A stretch of 64,000 nucleotides of DNA, taken from the NCBI GenBank assembly GCA_024752435.1, contig CP103025.1:806001-870000 (forward strand), read 5' to 3'. The translations under genes were made by a program, and so were the position numbers. The first letter of the stretch is position 1. Each line of letters begins with the position of its first letter. The notes under the pieces were generated by a model. The model saw only the letters and a program-made list of their open reading frames with translations, did no database searches and had not been told where the DNA came from. Below are positions 56,036 through 64,000 of this stretch, in pieces. This DNA comes from Allantophomopsis cytisporea. Lineage: Eukaryota; Ascomycota; Leotiomycetes; Phacidiales; Phacidiaceae.

Positions 56036-57099
56036 ATGAGACGAACGAACTCAATAGCTATTGCTTCCTCGCAATCGACAGTGATGGAACCTAGGTCTTC
56101 AGAAGCAGATGAACAGAGTATCCAGGAGCCCTCGAGATTTGAAATTGACCAGAAGCCTTGGAAGTATGTTGGTTATAAAGACTATTCTAGGTTTATTGCG
56201 TCCGATGACGATCTCTATATACTACGTCGTTTTACAACTCTGAATACTCGCGTTGCTTTGATGCTCCAAGATCGAATTTGCAAACTAGAAGAGGAGCTCG
56301 ATACACTTGATGATGGATATAGTCGAAGAGATGCCATTGATGTACACAATGGAACGCTAAGGGATGACCAAGATGATCGTGCGGAGATACTGGAAGAGAT
56401 CTACGAGAAGTTGACGAAGTATAGTAAGTTCTCTTTCAGATCCAAATGAACTCTGATCTAAGCTATCGCAGATATTTTCATGATGCAACAATTGGAATTA
56501 AGGAAATTGCCTGAAGCGCCCTTGTCGAATGTCAAAAATATCCGCAGATGGCACGAAAACCATTCCAATAGCAGAACTGACAACGCCTATGGCGCAATTG
56601 ATGACGATGAACGGAAGTACTTAGATAGGGAAGATCTTGTCTGTCCTGTGGTCAAGGAAAAAGCACCACTACGCAAATTGATCGATAGTTCCAAAAGACT
56701 AAGAACACTCCTGCTGTGGAAAGCTAAGCCTAGATCGGGCTTGCCAGCATCTGTAGAAAGGACAGTCACCTATTTCTCTGATGAACGACTCGATAGATTC
56801 GCAAACTTCGTTACCATATTCGCTGGCTTGATAATGCTGATAGCGCCCATTTGGATTCTTGAAGCACTGTCGAATTCAACAGTCAAGTTAGCAACCATTA
56901 CAATATTCATTATCGCCTTTCTCGCGATGGTGTCTTATATCACATCTGCAAAGCCCTCAGAGACTCTGGGTGCCACTGCAGCGTAAGTAAAATACCTCAA
57001 GCCAGACAAGATGATGCTGAATTTGTGCTTACGAGTTTTAGTTACTCCGCAGTACTCATGGTCTTTTTACAGCTTGGCAGCTCGACTTCAAGCTCTTGA
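56036..57099 (+). CDS. DUF6594-domain membrane protein
   Basis: Fungal protein of the DUF6594 family, function unknown. Three exons, 56036-56423, 56472-56982 and 57042-57099, encode 318 residues. Introns are 48 bp (GTAAGT...CAG) and 59 bp (GTAAGT...TAG). The domain starts at about residue 45 (KYVGYKDYSRFIASDDDLYI), with the typical RRFTTLNTRVALMLQDRICKL and LEEELDTLDD coiled segment. Hydrophobic helices lie near the C-terminus: FVTIFAGLIMLIAPIWIL, then LATITIFIIAFLAMVSYI, and a short last one, YSAVLMVFLQLG, supplied by exon 3. Without the second splice the frame would stop just after GATAA, losing that final helix, which is standard in the family. The start could also be the ATG at 56084 (MEPRSSEADE). 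Confidence 0.85.
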
Positions 57100-57619
57100 A
57101 TGGTTAAGTCAACAGCGTCAATATAACACCTAAACCATCATATATACTGTCAAAGACTCATATACTAGTGATTAGTTATTATCATTGCTTCTATTGAACA
57201 TAAGCTTTGTCCCATCACACTTACAACCCCTCGAAAAAGAAAATGCTACATGAGATCTCTCTCCCACAATAATGTACATCATGTTGTCTCTTACCTTCTG
57301 CGCTACCCCCTGCAGATAGCTATCTTCTTCGTACGTCCCCCCTCTGCCTAAACCCCTTTAAAAAGGTCTTAACTTAATATTAGACGTGTTTTGTATGTGA
57401 AAGATTAAGGTAAACCTGATATTAGGAGACAAGTAAGTCCTAATATGTAAGCCTTGTTCAAAGGGAAGTAATATATATAGTATTGGTTTTAAAGATATTA
57501 ATTTTCTATGGTAGGATTAGCAAGTGTAAAGATGTTATGCATATAGGTACTACAGAAGCGATTAAAAGCGTTCAGTTTCAAGGTTCATTAACTCTCTAAC
57601 TCTATAACTCTCTAACTAT
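57100..57619. other. Intergenic region between convergent genes
   Basis: 520 bp between the 3' ends of the DUF6594 and kinase genes. AT-rich at 57380-57600, ending in a CTAACTCTATAACTCTCTAACT repeat (about 57590-57622). No gene seen. Confidence 0.5.
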
Positions 57620-58450
57620 CTAGTTCTTAGGTCCCCACTCATCATCCTCCCTACTGACAATAACCTCATGACACTTGAGCCTATTCCCCACAATCTCTTC
57701 GCCATTAACCAAATCATTTTCTCTCACCCTCTTATCCGCATCCGCCTCATCAACCGCAATCCCAGCCTTAACATGCCGCGGCACCAATCTTCTCCTCGCA
57801 ACCTCAAAATCTACCTCAACAAACCACAACTCATCCATCAAAGCCGCCGCATCCCTCCACAGCTCCTTATCCAAACTCAAATAATTCCCTTCAAAAATCA
57901 ATATCCGCGTCTCCGCCGCAATGGGGATATCATCCGCCTTCGGGTCCTTAAGAGCGTGGTCGAAGCTCGGCGCATACACCACCCCCGAAGTCTCATGAAG
58001 GGGTTGGCGCAGCGTCCGTACGAGATCGAGGAACGCCGCCCCGTCGAATGTGAATGCCGCTCCGCGCCGCGCGTGTGCGTGTGCTGGATCTGCCATTGCC
58101 GATAGTTGCGCCCGCGACAGGTGGTAGCCGTCCATGGGGACGAAGCTCGCTATTGGCGGCGACGAGGGTGAGGCGGAGGCGTGCAATGCATTTAGGCCGG
58201 CGACGACTTTTGCGGCGAGTGTGGTTTTGCCTAGGTGATTTAGCTACGTTGTTGGGAAAGGCGATAACAGGGCTTGGAAGATATATGTGTATTTACCTGA
58301 GCCTGGTATTCCTGAGACGGCGATGAGGAGGCGTTCCGTGGGCGGGGTGGATTGGAATTTGTCTGGGTGGTGTCAGTTGAGCGGGGAAAAGCGGTCGGCG
58401 GGTGGCTTACTCCAGGTCTTTTCGACTAGTCTGCGCACTTCGGATTCCAT
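57620..58450 (-). CDS. Uridine kinase-like P-loop kinase (PRK/URK/PanK superfamily)
   Basis: Small-molecule kinase of the phosphoribulokinase/uridine kinase superfamily, related to yeast Yfh7 and bacterial FrcK-type enzymes. Three exons, 58450-58411, 58362-58297 and 58230-57620, encode 238 residues, the usual size. Introns are 48 and 66 bp. The Walker A motif GIPGSGKTTLA is created by splicing: exon 2 ends GIPGSG and exon 3 begins KTTLA. Next come the substrate region SFVPMDGYHLSRAQL (with the DGYHL motif), the RRGAAFTFDGAAFLDLV segment, FDHALKDPKADDIPI, ILIFEGNYLSLD and the lid ARRRLVPRHVKAGIA. These motifs point to a nucleoside- or vitamin-type substrate, but which one cannot be said. N-terminus MESEVRRLVEKTWNKFQ is normal for the group. 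Confidence 0.9.
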
Positions 58451-58792
58451 TTTGAGGTAAGATTTGAGGATTGTGAGTATATTGAAATCAAATTGAAAGT
58501 AATTGAAGTATTGTAGTCAAGTCTTGTGCGAGACTTGAGCTGCAGTTAACGGTGTACTCGAGCTCGATTACATGCCCCACGCGGAAATCACCGCTATGAC
58601 ATCAAGCTCGCTGCATAATAATGTAAATCTTATCAGATCGCAATCGCGTTCAGATTATTTCTGGAGCACGCAAAGGACATTTCCCCACATACCCACACAT
58701 ACATATCCAGCCAACCTAGGCGCGGCTAGATATTATCATCTGTGTATACGAAGCGGGCAGTATCTTGTGTAGACACAATATAGGCTCAGCAC
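58451..58792. other. Divergent promoter region
   Basis: 342 bp between the kinase gene and the small gene at 58793, reading apart. It must hold both promoters. No specific element recognised. Confidence 0.5.
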
Positions 58793-59179
58793 ATGACTCT
58801 CACAATGGACGACGACTCAAACGACCTCTTCGCCATCGCCATCAGCTCCTCAGAAGACGAGGAGGCCCCTGCAAAAGTGCCGCGGGATTTTCAATCCGAG
58901 GCAGATTTCCAGCGACAGCGGGCGGAATGGAGTGCGCCTATTGAAACAGGCCAGATTTGGAAAAGCCTTGTGTTGCCTGTAGATGTGCCTTCGAAGCAGG
59001 ATATGCAGAAACTGCTGCATGCCATTGAGGAGCTTTATTTTCTGCGGGAGTTCAAGCGAGCAGTGGGGATTGCAGATGGGATTTTGAGGGGTGAGAGTCT
59101 TACGGAGGAGTTCAGAGGGATGATTAAGAAGTATAGGGAGAAGTGTGTGGGAAGGTTGGAGAGGGTAAAAGCAGGATGA
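58793..59179 (+). CDS. Small unrecognised acidic protein
   Basis: One exon of 128 codons, ATG at 58793 (a second in-frame ATG at 58805). N-terminus is acidic and Ser-rich (DDDSNDLFAIAISSSEDEEA), then a helical core PRDFQSEADFQRQRAEWSAP and LHAIEELYFLREFKRAVGIA with a TPR-like helical feel. No signal peptide or membrane segment. It looks like a conserved fungal small protein, but I do not recognise a named family. It converges on the gene at 59267-61252 with less than 90 bp between stops. Confidence 0.7.
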   Translation: MTLTMDDDSNDLFAIAISSSEDEEAPAKVPRDFQSEADFQRQRAEWSAPIETGQIWKSLVLPVDVPSKQDMQKLLHAIEELYFLREFKRAVGIADGILRGESLTEEFRGMIKKYREKCVGRLERVKAG

Positions 59180-59266
59180 TGCATGGTTTTGCATGTTTAC
59201 CTGGGATCAGGAGGAAAGTTATCATTATTATGGCGCGCTAAGGTAAAGAAAGGATATAAGGCTAAG

Positions 59267-61252
59267 TTAAGTCATCACGGTACTCACAACTCCAGTCTCC
59301 TGCTCTCCTGTCCCAGATGGACCTTCTCCACTCATCAACCTCCGAACTTCCAACTCCAATCTTTCTTTCTCCTTCCGCAGCATGTCTTGCGCACCCTTCA
59401 GCCTCTCAGCCACCTCCAGCATTCTTATTCTACCAGTTTCGTCCATACCAGGCATGTTGGCTTGCGCAGTCATCTGATTGATCTCGCCCTGCATTCTATT
59501 GGCACCAGCACCAATTCTGTTTGCCTCGGCCTGCATCCTGTTTGCACTTGCTACGATCTGCCCCATATCGGCTTGTTGCATATGAGATGCACCCAGCGCC
59601 CCTGGAATAGCACGATCTCTTCTCCCACCTAACCGCTCTGCAAAGCCTCCGCCTTCGTCACTTGAGCTGGAACTGCTGTCGTACCTAGCTCGGCCCTTCC
59701 CTCGCTTCTTAGCCTTTTTCTTCCTTCTGGCCTCTCTCCTGACAGCTCTAGCTCTTCTTTTCTCAGCTCTTCTAGTTGTCCTTCTTTCCCGCTTCAGCGC
59801 CCTTCGTTCACTCCTCTGAGCTCTCTTGAGCTCTTTGAATTGCTTCATCAGGGCCTTGAGATCTTTCCTAACGTCCATGATATTCCTTCCTTCCTCCATA
59901 GGCAGTTCGGGCGCGAGTCTGATACCGCTGTTGAGCCCCCTGATGGTATCTTTCGTGATGGGCTGATCGGGATGGTTGAGCCATTCCATTAGCGAGCGTT
60001 TAGCGGCTGGTAGACTCCTGTCTGAAACTCTATCGTAATCGATCAGAGATCCAACAGACTCCTCGGAGGAGGAGGATGAGTCTGAAGAGGAGCTGCTGGA
60101 GGAGGAGGAGCGTTCATGGTTTGGGTAACGGCCTGGCTGTCTGCCCCTGCCCCTGCCTCTTTCACGCCCTCGACCATGCCAACCTGAGTGTTCATGATCA
60201 TGGCTGCGAAATCCGAATCCACGTCGAACCTCGTTGAAATGATTCTCCCGATTTCCCATGCGAAACCCACGCTGGTCCGTTACTATACCTTGTGGGCCTC
60301 CCATTGAAATCCCATTCGACGAAATGAAAATACCGTTTGGACCGCCCAAGGCAAAACCTTGTTGGTCAGATACGATACCACCTCGTTGGTTCTCAGATCC
60401 TCTTCCTGATAGAAAGTTGTTGAACAAGCCTCCGAGAGGACCTCGCGGCGAACTACATTCGGGCCGTGATTGTATGGGAACAATAGGTATTGGCCTGGTA
60501 GCTGGCAAAGGAGGAGCGGGGCTAGAGGCGGAGTTCTGTATTTGCAGCCCTCTTGGGCCAAAAAACCTGGTGTTCCAATCATTTAGCACCTTTTCAATAT
60601 TTTCCTTCGTTGTTGATTCATCAGTGCTGGCGAGATCAGAAGGATTGTCTGATAGAGAATTAAACTGAGCATTTAGCTCGTCCCTATTCGACTTGGACTG
60701 CTCATTTTCGTGAAGGGACAGGCGATACATGCGGCCATCTATAAGGTCCGCCTTTGTTTTGCGATCGGAAGCCTGTACATTGCTGGTACTTGTATGATTC
60801 GGGATCAAATAGTTGATGAAAGTAGCCCAATCCTGCCTCGTAACATCTCTCAAAAGCCATAAATGCTCGGGCTGTGGGTAAGGCAGGTCCAATAGCTGAC
60901 TACTAGGAGTCACCGAGATATCATGGACGAGAAATGTCTCATATGTTGTGCTTATGATGGGTCTCGAGTCGAAATATGCTTCGAGTGACGGGTGTGAGAT
61001 GAGATCGGATTCCGTGCTCTCCGAAGGATGAACCGAGCCTTCTGGAGTCCCTTGCGGCGTATAAATAATTGACCCGGTTGTCGACGACCCGAAATCTCGA
61101 TCGTTTGGCTGGGGAGAATTAGAAGAGGTGCTGGAGAAACTTCTATGATGCTGTGGTGGAGAGGAAATCGTGGAGGTTGTTGGGGTTCTCATTCCCGCAC
61201 TCGAGAATTGATCGGTCTCGCTGTACGGTGGAGGAGGTGGGAGATTGTCCAT
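59267..61252 (-). CDS. Unrecognised 661-residue protein with PY motif and basic coiled region
   Basis: A single exon of 661 codons. It starts MDNLPPPPPYSETDQ, and the PPPPPYSE stretch is a PY motif of the kind bound by WW domains of Rsp5/NEDD4 ligases. Residues about 90-170 hold a folded-looking part (SLEAYFDSRPIISTTYETFL, then PEHLWLLRDVTRQDWATFIN). About 260-330 is Gly/Pro/Asn-rich with repeated GGPNGIFI/GGPQGIV units. A Gly-Arg run (GRGRERGRGRGR) and a Ser/Glu/Asp run come next, then a strongly basic Lys/Arg helix (about 480-545, RSERRALKRERRTTRRAEKR). An Asn/Met/Ala heptad-like repeat follows (QAEANRIGAGANRMQGE), which could be a coiled coil. No enzyme domain is seen. RNA binding through RGG-like runs is possible but only inferred. 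Confidence 0.75.
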   Translation of the reverse strand: MDNLPPPPPYSETDQFSSAGMRTPTTSTISSPPQHHRSFSSTSSNSPQPNDRDFGSSTTGSIIYTPQGTPEGSVHPSESTESDLISHPSLEAYFDSRPIISTTYETFLVHDISVTPSSQLLDLPYPQPEHLWLLRDVTRQDWATFINYLIPNHTSTSNVQASDRKTKADLIDGRMYRLSLHENEQSKSNRDELNAQFNSLSDNPSDLASTDESTTKENIEKVLNDWNTRFFGPRGLQIQNSASSPAPPLPATRPIPIVPIQSRPECSSPRGPLGGLFNNFLSGRGSENQRGGIVSDQQGFALGGPNGIFISSNGISMGGPQGIVTDQRGFRMGNRENHFNEVRRGFGFRSHDHEHSGWHGRGRERGRGRGRQPGRYPNHERSSSSSSSSSDSSSSSEESVGSLIDYDRVSDRSLPAAKRSLMEWLNHPDQPITKDTIRGLNSGIRLAPELPMEEGRNIMDVRKDLKALMKQFKELKRAQRSERRALKRERRTTRRAEKRRARAVRREARRKKKAKKRGKGRARYDSSSSSSDEGGGFAERLGGRRDRAIPGALGASHMQQADMGQIVASANRMQAEANRIGAGANRMQGEINQMTAQANMPGMDETGRIRMLEVAERLKGAQDMLRKEKERLELEVRRLMSGEGPSGTGEQETGVVSTVMT

Positions 61253-62474
61253 ATTCGCGGCTGCTCAATCAACGCAAAATATCTTTGCAAAATGAGCGAG
61301 GTAATTTGGTTTCAATATTGTAAAATTTACATCAAGTACTGGTAATTTGTTAAGCTCTTATGAGTCATACGACTGCAGAGAAATGATGATACATCTGGTT
61401 GAGTTGGCGGCGTCGACGACGAATGATTCAAGAACTTTCGGAAATGCCTCGAGGCACAGGAGCTTTATATGAACTGTCCAACGCGGCTGCATGACAAAAA
61501 GGTCAGCTTGTGCAATTCTGGTACGGCGATTCGATATTTGCCAAGCCGAATCTGATAAGTTCATTGATTGGCCAAGGCAGCAGGAAAAGCAGACAAAAGA
61601 AGCTCAAAACGACGAGGTTGATGTTTTCCCCGCTCACTGATCAAGGGGATTAAATCGCCTGTACTTTTGTGCAAGCCCACTCATCAGCTAGCTTATCTAT
61701 AACAGTTCGTGACAGCAAATATATTTGAAGGATGGACATAAATGTTCATTGTTGCACCGGCTGACGCGTACGGCCTGAGCTTACCAGCCGTTTCTGCTTA
61801 CTGCGCATGCAACTTGATGCACACAGCCTCGAGCTTTTGAACCACTCATATCAAGATGGAGAGAAGATGAGCGACAAGGAGTGAATAGCTTTTCTATCAA
61901 CACATTTTACTGGGCCTACTCGAACATACCAGGTCTTCTTCAGGCTTAAGATTCGATGGCCTCTAAATATTGATGGGAAACAATATGAACGTTTGTTACT
62001 ACTCAAGTGATCTTGTAATAGTGGAAATAAGGTATTATTCAGTGTCTAAGGTGAGATCCTAAAGTATCGAAATATCCTGGTGTTCATCCTGCACGACTGT
62101 GATTATCAAAAGATGCCTTTTTGATTCCATTTTCGAATTCTCAAGTGAGAGACTTCCAGTACAATCGAGAATAAAATGTTGCAGATTTTAACATCAGACA
62201 ATATCTGAGCAGTAATGAAGATAGTCGATGAGGCTATTTGACGGTGAAGCTCGACTCGGCCAGCTCTCATCCAGGCCTTGGAATTCAAAGGCGGTGAGAG
62301 GCAGACATGGAATCTGCCATACGTTCCGCGCATCGCTTATTTTTGGGAGAGCTTCACGATCAACAAAGTACAGCTTCAGCCTCTCATTTACGACGCGACA
62401 GCATTCTGATTGCCCAGGACGCAACATTCTCATATGTCAAACACACAGTAATCGCCTCCTAAAATACCGGCAGG
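61253..62474. other. Divergent intergenic region
   Basis: 1.2 kb between the 661-residue gene and NUP133, which read apart. Short frames are present on both strands, but none looks coding. Promoters for both genes are expected here. Confidence 0.5.
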
Positions 62475-64000
62475 ATGTTCTCGCCCTCTGCGAATGGCAC
62501 AGCGCCATCGACTGTTCGCAGCAGTAGACGACGACCAAGACCTTCCCCAGATGCGACGACAACACAGCCAAGAGCTAAGAGACAACGAAATACTCTTAAT
62601 GATCAGACGTTCACTGCCCCAGATGCCACATCAGAGATGCAGGAAGTCAACAAGACCTCGATGATTGCGACCCGCCGAAGTTTGAGAGGAACTACACCAA
62701 CAAATACAAGAGAGCTCACAGTACGAGGAAAGAATCCGCGGACGAGTGAAAGAAGCAGCAAGGGAGATGGCAGTACTATTCTTGTATGTATCTCGAAGCA
62801 CTGCGAATGGCATGGTACTAATTCAAAATCGTTGTAGACTGCAAACGAAACATATACTGTCAGCAAGCTTCCAGCACTACCAGACCGTTTACAAGGAAAT
62901 GCAATAGGTACGATTAGGTCTTTGCAGGAAACGAGTAACACTAATCAAACCCGCAGCACGTCAACACGGCTACATTTCCACAGAGACAGGCTATGCGCTG
63001 GCTCTCACCCACAGTCATGCCTTGGTCTGGCCATATGCAGTCAATAATCCCTCGCCCGAGACGTTCACTTTTGCACTTCCCTATCCATCAAAGCATGCTT
63101 CCGACCCCTTACCACTCGGATCTCTTGTATCACCATCCGCAGCATCTCCAGAGCCAGGACTTGTGGTTGTAATGCCAAAGACAGGGCGAATCACTTATTG
63201 GGAATCTATCGCAAGCGCTGCCACCCTGGATTTGATCCACCAGCAACGGAATGGCATCGAATCAGGAATACCGGACATGTCATCAAAGGAGACAATTGTA
63301 CAACTCCTCAACGCCGAATCAGCTGGTTTCATTCTTGCATTTAGCTCCGGCAGACTGGCATACATGAGTGTACGAGACGGTCAGGGACGACCAGCGATTA
63401 CTGTACAGACCTTGAGAGGCAGTGGTGGATATACCGGTGGTGGATTCTTTGGGAGCTTACGGAATGCTCTCGTTGCTCCTGCATTAGGTGATATCGCTGC
63501 CGTCAGAGCTGGACGATCAAGCAAGGTTGGAGAGCGGGATGTTGTGGTTGCAACAAGCAAGGGAAAGATCCAGTCATGGGAAATGCAGAGAAGTGGCCAC
63601 AACTCTTTGATAGCTGAAGCCGATGCTCGGGAGTCGATCGTTCTTGCGATCAAGCAAAGTAATTCAGACTGTGAGGATCTTCTGCTGGAATCATTTGAGA
63701 TCGTTGACTTTACTTTTGCGCCTCAATCGCCGAAACAGAGTACGATGGTTAGAGACCAGGATAACACAGTTCACCTACTTGTGTTGGCTTCAATGACCGA
63801 TCGTGTCAAGTCTTATTACTCATTGGTTGAAATCATTCTTGGCCAGGACTCTCTGCAAGTTGGAACAATCCGACCAATCACAACATATACTACTCCTGTC
63901 ACTCGTCTAGCAATTTCGAAGCCACGCATTTATCTGCCAAATCCAGCTTTGGTAGCATTTGTAGTATTTGACAGAGCTGTAGTTATACTGTCGATGGCAC
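62475..64000 (+). CDS. NUP133: Nucleoporin Nup133, N-terminal part
   Basis: Scaffold component of the Y-shaped Nup84/Nup107-160 subcomplex of the nuclear pore. Three exons are visible: 62475-62783, 62838-62907 and 62957 to beyond the window; introns are 54 and 49 bp. The first ~100 residues are basic, disordered and Ser/Thr-rich (MFSPSANGTAPSTVRSSRRR). The beta-propeller then begins (ETYTVSKLPALPDRLQG, ARQHGYISTETGYALALTHS), including the family-typical HALVWPYAVN, VVVMPKTGRITYWESI and SAGFILAFSSGRLAYMSVRD. The loop after it, SGGYTGGGFFGSLRNAL, corresponds to the curvature-sensing ALPS region known in Nup133. The frame is open to the last base; the alpha-helical C-terminal half lies outside the window. 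Confidence 0.93.

Overview
The window comes from a filamentous ascomycete (Pezizomycotina), most likely a leotiomycete-like fungus; the class is an inference from gene content and intron style, not proven. Genes carry 44-106 bp introns (a few longer) with GTAAGT-type donors and CTAAC/CTAAT branch points. The gene set is typical of such fungi: Zn2Cys6 regulator, DUF6594 protein, NCS1 permease, AA5 copper oxidase, mpaB-type oxygenase. No rRNA, convincing tRNA, CRISPR array or intact transposon was found.

Layout. 1-832 (-): N-terminal part of a mitochondrial PP2C phosphatase, cut by the window edge. 1484-3710 (+): TCF25/Rqc1 ribosome-quality-control factor. 4461-5780 (+): RCC1-repeat protein. 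5.8-11.6 kb: long gene-free region leading into YPD1 (11663-12302, +), the phosphorelay intermediate of the osmotic/oxidative two-component pathway. 14438-16452 (-): secreted galactose-oxidase-type copper enzyme; 18059-18416 (-): ATX1-type copper chaperone. 20324-21987 (-) and 23605-25528 (+): amidohydrolase and NCS1 nucleobase permease, divergently arranged. 25.5-28.6 kb: AT-rich, with a short dehydrogenase relic. 28630-29574 (+): unrecognised protein. 30176-31676 (-): mpaB/Lcp-type oxygenase. 32857-34083 (+) RRG9-like and 34509-35261 (-) calcipressin are convergent. 35.3-38.5 kb: microsatellite-rich gene-free DNA. 38.5-42.4 kb: degenerate tandem array with a ~400 bp unit. 42663-44436 (-): MFS sugar transporter. 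44.4-48.8 kb: gene-free, microsatellite-rich. 48816-51700 (+): Zn2Cys6 regulator. 51989-53413 (-): SCP-x type thiolase. 53.8-55.6 kb: a gene graveyard (oxygenase C-terminal relic and a broken gene). 56036-57099 (+): DUF6594 membrane protein. 57620-58450 (-): uridine-kinase-like P-loop kinase. 58793-59179 (+) and 59267-61252 (-): two unrecognised proteins. 62475-end (+): Nup133 nucleoporin, cut by the window edge.

How genes relate. Most neighbours are unrelated housekeeping or signalling genes. Two local pairings may be functional: the copper oxidase with the cytosolic copper chaperone (copper supply and use), and the nucleobase permease with the amidohydrolase (uptake and deamination of a heterocyclic compound). 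YPD1 and calcipressin are both stress-signalling genes with unusually long, repeat-rich upstream regions.

The most unusual object is the 38.5-42.4 kb array. About ten diverged copies of a ~400 bp unit each carry a TATATAAGCAG-like box, then about 110-125 bp later a short stretch that reads as a hydrophobic helix on the + strand (and as an Asp-rich peptide on the - strand), and often a second TATATAGCCC-like box. I recognise no known family for it.
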